A program made the position numbers and the translations under genes. From assembly GCF_000337675.1 (NCBI RefSeq), contig NZ_AOIB01000021.1, positions 225,136-289,135 of the forward strand: 64,000 bases of DNA. The letters are read 5' to 3'. Under the pieces are notes generated by a model, which was given only the letters and a program-made list of their open reading frames with translations, was not told where the DNA came from and made no database searches. Origin of the DNA: Natronococcus amylolyticus DSM 10524 (GTDB taxonomy: Archaea; Halobacteriota; Halobacteria; Halobacteriales; Natrialbaceae). Shown piece after piece: positions 35,212 to 44,596 of the stretch (position 1 is the stretch's first letter; each line of letters starts with the position of its first letter).

Positions 35212-36430
35212 CGGCCTCACCTCCGGTCGACCGCGTCCGCTCGGGGCCGCCGACGTCGGCGTACCGACGTCCCATCATCCGGAAGAACTCCGGCATCGCG
35301 ACGAAGAGGATGATCAGTCCCGAGAGGACGCCCACGAGTTCTGGCGGGACGTCGGTCGCAGTGTTGATCGCGTTCGACCCGCTCGAGAGTACGCCGAACA
35401 GGAAGGCCGCGGCGCCGACTCCTAACGGATTGTTCCCCGCGAGGATCGAGACGGCGATCCCGTCGAAGCCGAGCGCGGGGACGTTCTCGAGCCAGCGACC
35501 GTGTTCCATCAGCACCCAGAAGGCGCCGGCGATCCCGCCGAGTGCCCCCGAGAGGGTCATGCTCGCAACTGTCATGCGCTTCTCGTCGACACCGCCGTAG
35601 GCCGCGGCTTTCGGCTGAATGCCGCTCGTTCGGAGTTCGTAGCCAAATGAGGTTCGGGCGAGCAGCCAGGCGATGCCGATCATGAGCGCGACCGCGAAGC
35701 CGAGCGCGAGCAGGGAGAAGTCCATCCGACCGCTGAAGCCGACGACCGGAACGTTCGGGATCTCCGCGTACTCCGGGATCGCCCGGGTCTGGGGGTTCGC
35801 GCTGTCGGGATCCTGGAACCGCCAGGACAGTAGCGTCGAGGCGACGCCGGCGGCGATGAAGTTGAGCATGATCGTCGTGATGACCTCGTTCGCACCCGCG
35901 TAGGCCTTGAGCGCGCCGGGGATCGCTCCATAGAGGCCCCCGCCAACGGCACCCGCGAGCACGCCGATCGGAATCAACAGAACGGTGCCGACGAAGCCGC
36001 CGGGGACGTACGACGCGGCGAACAGGACCGTCACCGCGGTCAGCAGCCCGCCGATGACCAGCTGACCCTGCGTTCCGATATTAAAGAGTCCCGCGCGGAA
36101 CGCGACGGCTACCGAGAGACCGGCGAAGATCAGCAGCGTCGTCTGTCGCAGCGTCGTCGCGAGGCTGTAGTTCATCGGACTCCAGTCACCCTCGAGGGGG
36201 TGGCCCAGCGAGCCCAGGAACAACTCGTAGTAGACCTGTATCGGGTTGTAACAGAACGTAACCCCTGCGAGGTCGAGGCCGGCCCGACAGGAGGCAAAGC
36301 CCCCGGAGACGAAGACGAGCACGCCGCCGACGAGGATCGCGGCGAACAGCGCCGCGACGCTGATGGCGACCCGTTCGGCCACCGAGGCGTGGATCAGCCG
36401 CTCGAGCAGGCGCTCGAGGTCGTCGCGCAT
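35204..36430 (-). CDS. nucleoside-type ABC transporter permease 1 (NupP/YufP-like)
   Basis: 408 residues with about nine membrane helices. An amphipathic N terminus leads to RAGLFNIGTQGQLVIGGLLT and YAGANEVITTIMLNFIAAGV, both signatures of the BPD_transp_2 permeases of nucleoside/ribose transporters; SGIQPKAAAYGGVDEKRMT corresponds to the ATPase-contact loop. The ATG overlaps the ATPase stop by 1 nt (TGATG). Confidence 0.9.
   Translation of the reverse strand: MRDDLERLLERLIHASVAERVAISVAALFAAILVGGVLVFVSGGFASCRAGLDLAGVTFCYNPIQVYYELFLGSLGHPLEGDWSPMNYSLATTLRQTTLLIFAGLSVAVAFRAGLFNIGTQGQLVIGGLLTAVTVLFAASYVPGGFVGTVLLIPIGVLAGAVGGGLYGAIPGALKAYAGANEVITTIMLNFIAAGVASTLLSWRFQDPDSANPQTRAIPEYAEIPNVPVVGFSGRMDFSLLALGFAVALMIGIAWLLARTSFGYELRTSGIQPKAAAYGGVDEKRMTVASMTLSGALGGIAGAFWVLMEHGRWLENVPALGFDGIAVSILAGNNPLGVGAAAFLFGVLSSGSNAINTATDVPPELVGVLSGLIILFVAMPEFFRMMGRRYADVGGPERTRSTGGEADD
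35218..35225 (-). promoter_or_regulatory. ribosome-binding site deciding permease 2 start
   Basis: GGAGGTGA on the minus strand, inside the end of the upstream permease gene and 6 nt before ATG 35211. This is a strong Shine-Dalgarno in an otherwise mostly leaderless genome, as expected for an internal operon gene. Confidence 0.65.
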
Positions 36431-38040
36431 CAGCGATCACCTCCTTCGACGAGGTCGCTCGCTTCCGATTTCGTGGTCTCGCTCGGCCGTTCGCCGGCCA
36501 TCAGCAGGCCGAGTTCCTCCTCAGTGATAGTGTCGGGATCGGTGACGTCGACGAACTCGCCCTCGTAGATGACGGCAAGGCGGTCCGACAGCGACTGGAC
36601 CTCGTCGAGCGCCGAGGAGACGAGCAACACGGCCTTCCCCTCGCGTCGGAGGTCGAGCAGCCGCTCGTGGATGAACTCGGTCGAGCCGATGTCGACGCCC
36701 CGCGTGGGGTGGGTCGCGACCACGAGGTCGGGATCGCGCTCGAGTTCGCGGCCGACGACGAACTTCTGCTGGTTGCCGCCGGAAAAGGACTCCGCGTCCG
36801 CGTCGGCGGTGGGCGGTCTGACGTCGTAGGTTCCGATGACGTCCTCGGCGTGGTCCCGGACGCCGGCCCAGTCGATGCGGCCCCCGTGGGCGAACCGCGG
36901 GGAGCGCTGGCTCCCGAGGACGGCGTTCTCGACGAGATCGAACGGCATGACCAGTCCCTGTTCGTGACGGTCCTCCGGGACGTGTGCCATCCCGCCGTCG
37001 ATCCGTCGGCGCCGGGACCAGTCCGTGACGTCGTCGCCGTCGAACCGAACCGTTCCCTCGTCGGGCGTTCGCAGCCCCGTGATCGCCTCGATCAGCTCGC
37101 TTTGCCCGTTGCCGTCGACGCCCGCAATGCCGAGGATCTCGCCGGCCCGCACCTCGAGGTCGATCCCCGAGACGACCTCGACGCCGCGGTCGTTCTCGAC
37201 GGTCACGTTCGACGCCGAGAGGATCGCCCCACCGGTCTCGACCGGATCGCTGTCGGCCTCGAGCAGAACCTCCCGGCCAACCATGAGTTCGGCGAGATCC
37301 TCGCGAGTGGTCGTCGCCGGCGCGACGGTCCCGACCGACTTCCCGTCCCGGAGGACGGTGATCGCGTCGGCCGAGTGCATCGCCTCGCCGAGCTTGTGAG
37401 TGATGAAGATGATCGTCTTCCCCTGCTCCGTGAGTTCCTCGAGGACGCCGTAGAGGTCCTCGACCTCCTGGGGCGTGAGGACGGCCGTCGGCTCGTCCAG
37501 GATGAGGACGTCCGCGCCGCGGTACAACGCCTTCAGGATCTCGACGCGCTGCTGGGCGCCGACGCTCAGTTCGCCGACCGTGGCGGACGGATCGACGGAG
37601 AAGCCGTACCGGTCACAGAGGTCGGCGATCTCGCGCTCGATACGGTCGCGATCGACCGCCAGGCCGCCCCACTTCTTGGGCTCGTTGCCCAGCGCGATGT
37701 TCTCGGCGACGGTCATTGTGTCGACCAGCATGAAGTGCTGGTGAATCATCCCGACGCCCGCGTCGATCGCATCGCGGGGTCTGTCGAACTGGCGGGGTTC
37801 GCCGTCGACGAGGACCCGCCCCTCGGTCGGCTCGTAGAGCCCGTAGAGGACGTTCATCAGCGTCGTCTTCCCCGCTCCGTTCTCGCCCAGTAGCGCGTGG
37901 ACGCTTCCTCGTTCGACCCGAAGATCGACATCGTCGTTCGCGACGACGCCGGGGAACCGTTTCGTAATTCCGTCGAGGTGGACGGCGAGGTCCTCGTTCG
38001 GTCCCGCGCCCCCACCGGTGGCCGTACCAGGCTCGCTCAT
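36430..38040 (-). CDS. nucleoside-type ABC transporter ATPase (double domain)
   Basis: 536 residues from ATG 38040 and two ABC modules. The first has Walker A LLGENGAGKTTLMNVLYG, signature LSVGAQQRVEILKALYRGAD and Walker B VLILDEPTAVLTPQE. The second has IAGVDGNGQSELIEAITG as a degenerate Walker A lacking GKT, and FSGGNQQKFVVGREL. The degenerate second site is normal for RbsA/YufO-like ATPases. It energises the two permeases downstream. Confidence 0.93.
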   Translation of the reverse strand: MSEPGTATGGGAGPNEDLAVHLDGITKRFPGVVANDDVDLRVERGSVHALLGENGAGKTTLMNVLYGLYEPTEGRVLVDGEPRQFDRPRDAIDAGVGMIHQHFMLVDTMTVAENIALGNEPKKWGGLAVDRDRIEREIADLCDRYGFSVDPSATVGELSVGAQQRVEILKALYRGADVLILDEPTAVLTPQEVEDLYGVLEELTEQGKTIIFITHKLGEAMHSADAITVLRDGKSVGTVAPATTTREDLAELMVGREVLLEADSDPVETGGAILSASNVTVENDRGVEVVSGIDLEVRAGEILGIAGVDGNGQSELIEAITGLRTPDEGTVRFDGDDVTDWSRRRRIDGGMAHVPEDRHEQGLVMPFDLVENAVLGSQRSPRFAHGGRIDWAGVRDHAEDVIGTYDVRPPTADADAESFSGGNQQKFVVGRELERDPDLVVATHPTRGVDIGSTEFIHERLLDLRREGKAVLLVSSALDEVQSLSDRLAVIYEGEFVDVTDPDTITEEELGLLMAGERPSETTKSEASDLVEGGDR

Positions 38041-38044
38041 CACG

Positions 38045-39097
38045 TTACAACTCGTCGGGGACGTCGATCTCGCCGTCGATGAGCTCCTCGCGGGTCTCGT
38101 CGACCTCGTCGCGGATTTCCTCGGGGACCTCGTCGCCGATGGACTCGCCGTAGACCGCCTCGACGCCGTTGTCCTCGAGGCCGATCTCCTCTACCTCGCC
38201 GCCCTCGAACGCGTCGTCGACGACGGTGCCGATCGCGTCGAACACCGCCTCGTCGACGCGTTTGACCATGCTCGCAAGGATGACGTCGGCGTAATCTTCC
38301 TGACTCACGGACTGGTCGTCGTCGACGCCGATCGCGAACCGACCCTCGTCCTCAGCCGCCTGGAAGACGCCGATCCCGGTGCGACCGGCAGCGTGGAACA
38401 CGATATCCGCGCCCGACTCGTACATCGTTCGGGCCGCTTCCTGTCCGGTTGCCGTGTCGTTGAAGTCGCCGACGTAGCTCGAGAACACCTCCGCGTCCGG
38501 GTTAGTGTGTTCGACGCCGGCCTCGAAGCCGGCGTGGAACGACTCGATCAGCGGCGACTCCTCGCCGCCGACGAAGCCGACGGCGGACTCGTCGGGGTTC
38601 GTCTCGCCGTCGCCGGCCGCGAACTCCTCGTCGGTCAGCAGCCCGGCCAGGGTGCCGACCAGGAACGAGCCCGCTGGTTCGTCGAACAGGTAGCTGCGGA
38701 CGTTGTCGGCCTCGACGACCGTATCGACGATGATGAAGTCCTGGTCGGGGTACTCCTCGGCGTTGCCCTCGAGGGCCTCCTCCTGGGCGAAACCGATGCA
38801 GTTGACAAGGTCGTAGTTGCCCGACTCGGCGAAACTCCGCTGTGCGTCGTCGAACTCCCCGACCGACTCGGGTTCGGCCTCGTCGAAGGAGATACCGTAC
38901 TCCTCCTCGGCCTGGACGGCCCCCTGCTGTGCCATGTCGTTGAACGAGTCGTCGCCGAGCCCGCCCGTAGCGTAGACCATTCCGACCTCTACGTTCTCGC
39001 CGTCCCCCTCGTCGCCGAACCCGCCGACGCAGCCGGCCGCCGCCACGAGGCCGGCTGCGCCTGCACCGCACAAGAACTGTCGCCTGTTGGATACCAT
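38045..39097 (-). CDS. BmpA/Med-family nucleoside-binding lipoprotein
   Basis: 350 residues. The signal NRRQFLCGAGAAGLVAAAGC is a Tat lipoprotein signal. The mature protein has GMVYATGGLGDDSFNDMAQQ at the start and AAGRTGIGVFQAAEDEGRFA later, typical of BmpA/PnrA purine-nucleoside-binding proteins. ATTTAA (39129-39124, minus) lies about 29 nt before ATG 39097, marking the operon promoter. It precedes ATPase, two permeases and cdd, so the transporter is best read as a nucleoside importer. Confidence 0.92.
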   Translation of the reverse strand: MVSNRRQFLCGAGAAGLVAAAGCVGGFGDEGDGENVEVGMVYATGGLGDDSFNDMAQQGAVQAEEEYGISFDEAEPESVGEFDDAQRSFAESGNYDLVNCIGFAQEEALEGNAEEYPDQDFIIVDTVVEADNVRSYLFDEPAGSFLVGTLAGLLTDEEFAAGDGETNPDESAVGFVGGEESPLIESFHAGFEAGVEHTNPDAEVFSSYVGDFNDTATGQEAARTMYESGADIVFHAAGRTGIGVFQAAEDEGRFAIGVDDDQSVSQEDYADVILASMVKRVDEAVFDAIGTVVDDAFEGGEVEEIGLEDNGVEAVYGESIGDEVPEEIRDEVDETREELIDGEIDVPDEL

Positions 39098-39123
39098 GAT
39101 ACTCGATAGTGCACGAGGTCAGG

Positions 39124-39129
39124 TTAAAT
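39124..39129 (-). promoter_or_regulatory. TATA box of BmpA-type transporter operon
   Basis: ATTTAA on the minus strand, centred about 29 nt upstream of the lipoprotein ATG. The rest of the 39098-39267 gap shows no gene. Confidence 0.5.
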
Positions 39130-39267
39130 GGTGCGGATTCTGCCGGCTAATTGGACGAACATGCATCGAGACAGACAGCAACTAGCTCGATTCGTCACCC
39201 GCATCTGACGTCGAGTTCTTCATCACGGCCGCGCTCGAGACCGCGTCACCAGCGTTCGATCACCGCC

Positions 39268-40635
39268 TCACCGGACCGCTTCGATCGCGTGCTCGATAAC
39301 CGTCCGTCCCTCCGCGACCAGTTCGTCGACCTCGTCGCTCTCGGCGTAGAGCCGGATGTAGGGCTCCGTCCCGCTCGGACGGACCAGCAGCCACGAGGCG
39401 TCCGCGAACTCGAGGCGGACGCCGTAGTTCGTGTCGACGCTCGCCTCGGGAAACGCCTCCGGGAGGGCGGACTCGAGGCGAGCCATCGCGTCGGCCTTGA
39501 GTCGGTCGGGGCAGTCGACGCTGACCTTCCGGTAGGGGCGTTCGGTGACCGGCTCCCGTAGCGTAGCGACGCTCCCGGCGTCGGCGACGAGTGCGGCCAC
39601 AACGCTGGCGCTCGCGACGCCGTCGATCCAGCCGCCGAAGCTCGTGTGGATATGTTTCCAGGGTTCGGCCGCGAAGACGACCTCGGTGTCGTCACTGGCC
39701 TGGTCGCGTTCCCGGGCAATCCCTTCGTGGAGCGCCCCCAGACGGACTCGCTCGACGCGGCCGCCGGCCGCCCGAACGCGCTCGTCGATCCGGGCCGAGG
39801 CGTTCGGCGTCGTGACGACGACCGGGTCGGCGGCGTCGCTCGTCTCGGTGTAGTGGGCTGCGGCGAGTGCGAGGACAGTATCCTCGTGGACGACTGCCCC
39901 GTCGGGCTCGAGGACGACGAGCCGGTCGGCGTCGCCGTCGTGGGCCAGGCCGAGATCGAACGAGCCCTCGGCGAGGAACTCGCTGAACTCGGTCAGCGTC
40001 TCGGGGGTCGGTTTGCTGTCCCGGCCGGAGAAGTGGCCGTCGACGTTCGCGTTGACCCCGACGACGTCGGCGCCGAGGTCGTCGAGTACCTGCGGGCTCG
40101 CCAGCGCGCCGACGCCGTTCCCGCAGTCGACAGCGATCGAGAGTCCCGCGAGCGGTGACTCGCTGCCGAACTGGGTGCGAACGTAGTCCGCAACGGCGTT
40201 GCGGTACTCGCCGAGGACGTCGGCTCGTTCCGACCGTCCCCACTCCTCCCAGGAAGCAAGCCCGGGGTCGGCAGCACCGACCTGCTCGTCGATCAGCGCC
40301 TCCGCATCGCTGTCGTACTCGACGCCATCGACAAACAGCTTGATTCCGTTGTCGGTCGGCGGGTTGTGACTCGCGGTGAGCATCACGCCGCGCCGACCTC
40401 GAGAGGCGAACGCGAGCGCCGGCGTCGGCAGGCGACCGACGCGACGGACGTCGGCGCCGGCGCTCTCGAGGCCGGCCTCCATCGCCGCGGCCAGCGCCGG
40501 TCCCGTCTCCCGCCCGTCCCGACCCACGACGAACGTCGTCCCGGACTCGCCCGCGGCCTGGCCGACCGAGAGCGCGAGCGATGGTGAGACGGTCTCGACT
40601 GGGCCGCGGATCCCTGCGGTCCCGAACAGTGTCAT
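39268..40635 (-). CDS. alpha-D-phosphohexomutase (phosphoglucosamine/phosphopentose mutase-like)
   Basis: 455 residues. Four family motifs are present: TASHNPPTDNGIKL (phosphoserine loop), LAHDGDADRLVVLEPDG (metal loop), AEPWKHIHTSFGGWIDG (sugar loop; less canonical than GEXSGH) and LLVRPSGTEPYIRLY (phosphate site). The altered sugar loop argues against a standard phosphomannomutase. Next to a nucleoside importer and phosphorylase, it could act on ribose-1-phosphate, or it could be a GlmM-like enzyme of sugar-amine metabolism. I cannot decide between these from sequence. Confidence 0.88.
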   Translation of the reverse strand: MTLFGTAGIRGPVETVSPSLALSVGQAAGESGTTFVVGRDGRETGPALAAAMEAGLESAGADVRRVGRLPTPALAFASRGRRGVMLTASHNPPTDNGIKLFVDGVEYDSDAEALIDEQVGAADPGLASWEEWGRSERADVLGEYRNAVADYVRTQFGSESPLAGLSIAVDCGNGVGALASPQVLDDLGADVVGVNANVDGHFSGRDSKPTPETLTEFSEFLAEGSFDLGLAHDGDADRLVVLEPDGAVVHEDTVLALAAAHYTETSDAADPVVVTTPNASARIDERVRAAGGRVERVRLGALHEGIARERDQASDDTEVVFAAEPWKHIHTSFGGWIDGVASASVVAALVADAGSVATLREPVTERPYRKVSVDCPDRLKADAMARLESALPEAFPEASVDTNYGVRLEFADASWLLVRPSGTEPYIRLYAESDEVDELVAEGRTVIEHAIEAVR

Positions 40636-40857
40636 GGTGGCCCGTTCCGCGAGGAACTACTTATACTGTCTGTCCTCGAACGGAGCGAGAACTCGAGCGC
40701 ACCCTCCAGGAGGACGGTTTCGGCGTAGTCTTGAGGTGTTGCTGGTCTACGAGAAAAGACACGGCAGCCCGTCTCGTACGAACCGCTGTCCGTCGTTTTT
40801 CGGCACGGCCGAGGGCCGTACTTCGGTTGTGCCTGTAGATCGGGACAGCAATCCGTC

Positions 40858-41487
40858 TCAGGCGTCGGGCATCTCGTCGATGAGAACGACAGCCTCGCCG
40901 TCGACGACCGCCGCGTCGTCGTCCTCGTCGCGGACGACCGTCTCAAGGCGGTACTGGTTGTTGCCGAGGTCCTCGACGATCTCGACGCGGGCGGAGACCC
41001 GATCGCCGATGCCGACGGGGCCGGCGAACTCGAGGTCCTGGGAGAGGTAGATCGTCAGCCCGGGAAGCCGGGCCAGCGCGGCGCTGATCAGTCCCGAAAC
41101 GAGGGTGCCGTGGACGATGCGCTCGCCGAACCGGGTGTCGGCGGCGAACTCGTCGTCGAGGTGGAGGCGGTTCGTGTCGCCGCTGATCTCGGCGAACGCG
41201 CGCACGTCGTCGTCGGAGAGTTCCTTCTCGAAGGTGACCTGATCGCCAGGACCGAGTGCCGCCGGATCCTCGACGGTTCGCTCGAAGCTCCAGTCGGCGT
41301 CGGCGTACTCGAGGGAGGGGATCGAGGCGTCAGTGTAGTTACCGTTCGATTCCGTCTGGGTCGAATCCATCGCGGCGACGGCGGCGCGGTTGGCCGCGGT
41401 CGCACTCCGGAGGACGGATCGGGTCGCGGTGGACCAGGCGTTGGCCAGGGCGCCAAACCCGTTCTCGCCGGCGTTCTGGTGGGACAT
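40858..41487 (-). CDS. phaJ: MaoC-type (R)-specific enoyl-CoA hydratase
   Basis: 209 residues. The hot-dog fold motif FAEISGDTNRLHLDDEFAAD and FGERIVHGTLVSGLISAALA (D and H catalytic pair) are diagnostic of MaoC/PhaJ hydratases. An 80-residue N-terminal extension with Ala-rich helix and acidic linker precedes the domain. It supplies (R)-3-hydroxyacyl-CoA for PHA. It is divergent from phaR, and TTATA at 41514-41518 sits about 29 nt before the ATG. The PhaJ role is inferred from the locus. Confidence 0.87.
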   Translation of the reverse strand: MSHQNAGENGFGALANAWSTATRSVLRSATAANRAAVAAMDSTQTESNGNYTDASIPSLEYADADWSFERTVEDPAALGPGDQVTFEKELSDDDVRAFAEISGDTNRLHLDDEFAADTRFGERIVHGTLVSGLISAALARLPGLTIYLSQDLEFAGPVGIGDRVSARVEIVEDLGNNQYRLETVVRDEDDDAAVVDGEAVVLIDEMPDA

Positions 41488-41653
41488 CTACTCTCGCTAT
41501 AGGGACGAGCCCGTTATACCTCTTTGGCTGCACAATGCGCGGTTATCCGTGCCGGCGACGGCGTGGTAACGGACGCTTTCGAGTGCCCGAATGCGGGCTC
41601 GAGGCGGAAAACCGCACTACGGGGCGATGATGACCACCGAAGTGCGCTCGAAA

Positions 41654-41676
41654 CCATTCAGTGGCACTCAATGGTA
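41654..41676. promoter_or_regulatory. 23-bp palindrome upstream of phaR, candidate operator
   Basis: ACCATT-C-AGTG-G-CACT-C-AATGGT: paired arms ACCATT/AATGGT and AGTG/CACT are perfect and only the single-base spacers fail to pair. It ends 16 nt upstream of the phaR TATA box. PhaR of Haloferax mediterranei, an AbrB-type protein, is known to repress its own phaRP operon; this palindrome is the obvious candidate site here. Confidence 0.65.
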
Positions 41677-41691
41677 GAGATCGGAAACCCT

Positions 41692-41697
41692 TATTAG
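41692..41697 (+). promoter_or_regulatory. TATA box of phaR-phaP operon
   Basis: TTATTA centred 26-27 nt upstream of ATG 41721, fitting a leaderless transcript and selecting this start over the ATG at 41661. Confidence 0.6.
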
Positions 41698-41720
41698 GTC
41701 GGAGCGCATTGACTGTGTTG

Positions 41721-42041
41721 ATGACGGACGACTCCGACCGATCGCCCTGGTTCCCGCCGACGATGTTCGCCGAGCAGATGCAGAACGCGGGCGAGCAGGT
41801 CGCCGAATCCCAACAGGAGATGCTGAAACAGCTGATGGAGGCAAGCTCCGCGAACCCGCTCGAGAACGCCTCGAGCTTCGGTCCGATGAACATGGGAACG
41901 GCGACGTTCAAGGCGCGAGTCCAGAGCGGTGGTCGGATCAGTATTCCCGAACCCGAACGGGAAGCCCTCGACATCGAAGAGGGTGATATCGTCCAGACGA
42001 TCGTCGTTCCCGTCAAACGAAACCGCGAGACAGACCAATGA
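41721..42041 (+). CDS. phaR: AbrB-type PHA regulator PhaR
   Basis: 106 residues from MTDDSDRSPWF. The N-terminal half is phasin-like and amphipathic (FAEQMQNAGEQVAESQQEML); the C-terminal half is a SpoVT/AbrB swapped-hairpin DNA-binding domain (FKARVQSGGRISIPEPEREA, IEEGDIVQTIVVPVK). Haloarchaeal PhaR binds PHA granules and represses phaRP. It overlaps phaP by 4 nt (ATGA). Confidence 0.9.
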   Translation: MTDDSDRSPWFPPTMFAEQMQNAGEQVAESQQEMLKQLMEASSANPLENASSFGPMNMGTATFKARVQSGGRISIPEPEREALDIEEGDIVQTIVVPVKRNRETDQ

Positions 42042-42523
42042 CACAGAACCCATTCACCGCCATGTTTACCGCACAGCGCACCGCCATCGAACAGAGCCAG
42101 CAGCTCACCCACGACGCCCTCGAGGCCCAGAAGACGTCCTTCGGCGCCTTCGTCGACGCCGTCGAGTCCTCGAGCTCGGCCGTCGAGACCAACGCCGAGT
42201 TCACCAAGAGCGCCGTCGCCGCCTACTTCGACGCCGTCGAGGCGTCGATGCCCGAGGACGGCGTCGACCTCGAGGAGTTCCGCTCGCAGTTCGAGGAGAA
42301 CGTCGACGCGATGACCGACGCCCAGCAGGAGTCGATTTCGGCCGTCGCCGAGGCTCTCCACGAGTCCGAGGCCGCCTACGACGAGTTCTCCGCCAGCTAC
42401 GCCGACGTCGTCGACACGAGCTTCGACGCCGTGCTCGAGGCCCACGAGCAGGCCGAGGAGAACGTGTCCGCCGTCACCGAGAACGTCGACTCCGTCGCCG
42501 AGGAGTTCGACGTTTCGGCGTAA
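42038..42523 (+). CDS. phaP: PHA granule phasin PhaP
   Basis: 161 residues, almost entirely alpha-helical, Ala/Glu-rich with no Cys and few positive charges. QRTAIEQSQQLTHDALEAQK near the N terminus and VDTSFDAVLEAHEQAEENVS near the C terminus give long amphipathic helices that can coat granules. Position between phaR and phaEC matches the haloarchaeal phaRP-phaEC order. Confidence 0.87.
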   Translation: MTQNPFTAMFTAQRTAIEQSQQLTHDALEAQKTSFGAFVDAVESSSSAVETNAEFTKSAVAAYFDAVEASMPEDGVDLEEFRSQFEENVDAMTDAQQESISAVAEALHESEAAYDEFSASYADVVDTSFDAVLEAHEQAEENVSAVTENVDSVAEEFDVSA

Positions 42524-42565
42524 CGACCATAGCCTTTTGTCCATACGATCCAATTTTCCCCTACA

Positions 42566-43111
42566 ATGACAGACACACCGCCACAGGCGCAGAACTGGAA
42601 CGCGTTCGCCGAACAGTGGAACGAGCAGTTCCTCGAGGCGTTCGAGAACAACGTCGAAGCGCAGGCCCAATTCGTCGAGAGCTGGGCCGAAACCGTCGGC
42701 GAGATGAGCGACGACGCCGAACTCTCCGAGGGCGTCGAGGGCTACGCCCGCGCCTACGAGGCCTGGATGAACGCCTCCCAGCAGATGGTCGAGCGAGCGA
42801 ACGACCAGCTCGAGGGCGAGGACGTCGAACTCGAGGAGTTCCGTGACGTCTGGCTCAACACGGCAAACGAGGCGTTCAAGGAGGTCATGTCGACGACCGC
42901 CTTCGCGAAGATGACCGGCGAGACCGTCGGCGACGTGCTCGAACTCCAGCAGGAGGCCGACGAGGCCGCCGAGGAGACGCTGCACTCGCTCGGCTTCCCG
43001 ACCGAGAGCGACGTCGTCGAGGTCGGCGACCGTCTCGTCGAACTCGAGCGCCGCCAGCACGCCGTCGAGGAGAAACTCGACCGCGTTCTCGAGCACCTCG
43101 AGGAGCAATGA
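42566..43111 (+). CDS. phaE: PHA synthase subunit PhaE
   Basis: 181 residues. It is helical and acidic, with [20 protein letters not shown] at the start, [19 protein letters not shown] in the middle and [20 protein letters not shown] at the end. It is the small, non-catalytic partner of class III synthase and shorter than bacterial PhaE, as usual in haloarchaea. The 42-bp gap after phaP has a T-rich stretch (CCTTTTGTCC) that may hold a separate promoter. It overlaps phaC by ATGA. Confidence 0.88.
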   Translation: MTDTPPQAQNWNAFAEQWNEQFLEAFENNVEAQAQFVESWAETVGEMSDDAELSEGVEGYARAYEAWMNASQQMVERANDQLEGEDVELEEFRDVWLNTANEAFKEVMSTTAFAKMTGETVGDVLELQQEADEAAEETLHSLGFPTESDVVEVGDRLVELERRQHAVEEKLDRVLEHLEEQ

Positions 43112-44493
43112 AGAATCCGTACGCGACCGCCCTGGAGATGCAACGCCAGGCCTGGGAGGGTGCCGCCGGCCTCGCCGAGAAGAGCCAGGTCGCACCCGAC
43201 CGAACCGAGACCCTCGAGAACGTCGAGGTCGGTCAGACCCCGAGCGAGGTCGTCTACGAGGAGAACAAGCTCCAGTTGCTCCACTACGAGTCGAAGACCG
43301 AGGAGCAACACGACATCCCGATCCTCATCGTCTACGCACTGATCAACAAGCCGTACATCCTCGACCTGCAGCCCGACCGCTCGGTCGTCCAGACGCTGCT
43401 CGAGGCCGGCTTCGACGTCTATCTGATCGACTGGGGCGAGCCCTCGAAGCTCGACCGAACGCTTGGGCTCGACGACTACGTCAACCGTTACATCGACAAC
43501 TGCGTCGACGAGGTCCGTGAGCGCTCGGGTCAGGACGCGATCAACGTACTGGGTTACTGCATGGGCGGGACGATGTCGGCGATGTACGCCGCCCGGCACC
43601 CCGAGAAGGTCGAGAACCTCGCGCTGATGGCCGCCGGCCTCTGCTTTGCGGGCGAGGGCGGCGTCCTCGAGCTGTGGGGTAGCGAGGACTACTACGACCC
43701 CGAGACGGTCACCGAGACGTTCGACAACGTCCCCGCGGAGTTCCTGGACGTCGGATTCGCGCTGATGGATCCCGTCGCGAACAACGTGACGAAGTACGTC
43801 CGGTTCTACGACAACATGGAGGACGCGGACTTCGTCGAGAACTTCGGCCGGATGGAGCGCTGGCTCGACGAGGGGATCGACGTCGCCGGCAAGGCCTACG
43901 AGGAGTTCATCCGCGACATCTACCAGGAGAACAAGCTCATCGGAAACGAACTCGAGCTTGGTGGCGAGGAAGTCGACGTCTCGAACATCGACATGCCCGT
44001 CCTGCAGATCGTCGCGGAGTACGACCACCTCATCCCGCCAGGAGCCTCGAAACCGTTCAACGAGGCCGTCGCCTCCGACGACACCGAGGTCATGGAGTTC
44101 GCGACCGGCCACATCGGGATGTCCGTCTCCTCCCGGAGCCACGCCGAACTCTGGCCCGACGTCTGCGACTGGTTCGAGGCCCGTTCGACGGTCGAGACCG
44201 AGGCCGAGCCGGAGACCCCCGAGCCCGACGAGCCCGACGCCGCCCTCGCGGGCGACGTCGAGGGCGACGAGACCGGTCTCGACGAGTTCTCAGAGGAGGC
44301 CCTCGAGGAGACCGAGGTCGACGATCTCACCGAGATCGACGGCGTCGGCCAATCCTACGCGAACGACCTCGCCGCGGTCGGCATCACCAGCTTCGAGGAG
44401 CTGGCCGACGCCGACGCCGAGGAGCTCGCCGACGAGACCGAAATCGCCGTCGCCCGCCTCGAGGACTGGATCGACCAGGCCGGCGAGCGATAA
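43108..44493 (+). CDS. phaC: class III PHA synthase PhaC with C-terminal helix-hairpin-helix domain
   Basis: 461 residues. The catalytic triad is visible: C151 in GYCMGGTMS (lipase-like box), D306 in [10 protein letters not shown] and H335 in [11 protein letters not shown]. The core of about 360 residues is that of PhaC in class III. Residues 365-405 form a Glu/Asp/Pro-rich linker, and 406-461 fold as helix-hairpin-helix ([40 protein letters not shown]). It polymerises (R)-3-hydroxyacyl-CoA with PhaE. Confidence 0.94.
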   Translation: MKNPYATALEMQRQAWEGAAGLAEKSQVAPDRTETLENVEVGQTPSEVVYEENKLQLLHYESKTEEQHDIPILIVYALINKPYILDLQPDRSVVQTLLEAGFDVYLIDWGEPSKLDRTLGLDDYVNRYIDNCVDEVRERSGQDAINVLGYCMGGTMSAMYAARHPEKVENLALMAAGLCFAGEGGVLELWGSEDYYDPETVTETFDNVPAEFLDVGFALMDPVANNVTKYVRFYDNMEDADFVENFGRMERWLDEGIDVAGKAYEEFIRDIYQENKLIGNELELGGEEVDVSNIDMPVLQIVAEYDHLIPPGASKPFNEAVASDDTEVMEFATGHIGMSVSSRSHAELWPDVCDWFEARSTVETEAEPETPEPDEPDAALAGDVEGDETGLDEFSEEALEETEVDDLTEIDGVGQSYANDLAAVGITSFEELADADAEELADETEIAVARLEDWIDQAGER

Positions 44494-44596
44494 CGTCCGC
44501 TGACGTTCCGGCGCAACCGCGCCGCTGCCCTCCCGGCTTCAAGTTGGACACGGCCGTCTTTTATTCACCGTAGTAAGGAGCGAAACCCAACAGGTC

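Noticed and set aside
37201-37270. Degenerate second Walker A of the nucleoside ABC ATPase as damage
   Set aside because: RbsA/YufO-like double ATPases normally have one degenerate site, so this is not a sign of decay.
41543-43195. 550-codon open frame on the minus strand
   Set aside because: Antisense shadow of phaR, phaP and phaE, where all four PHA genes have clear family motifs.
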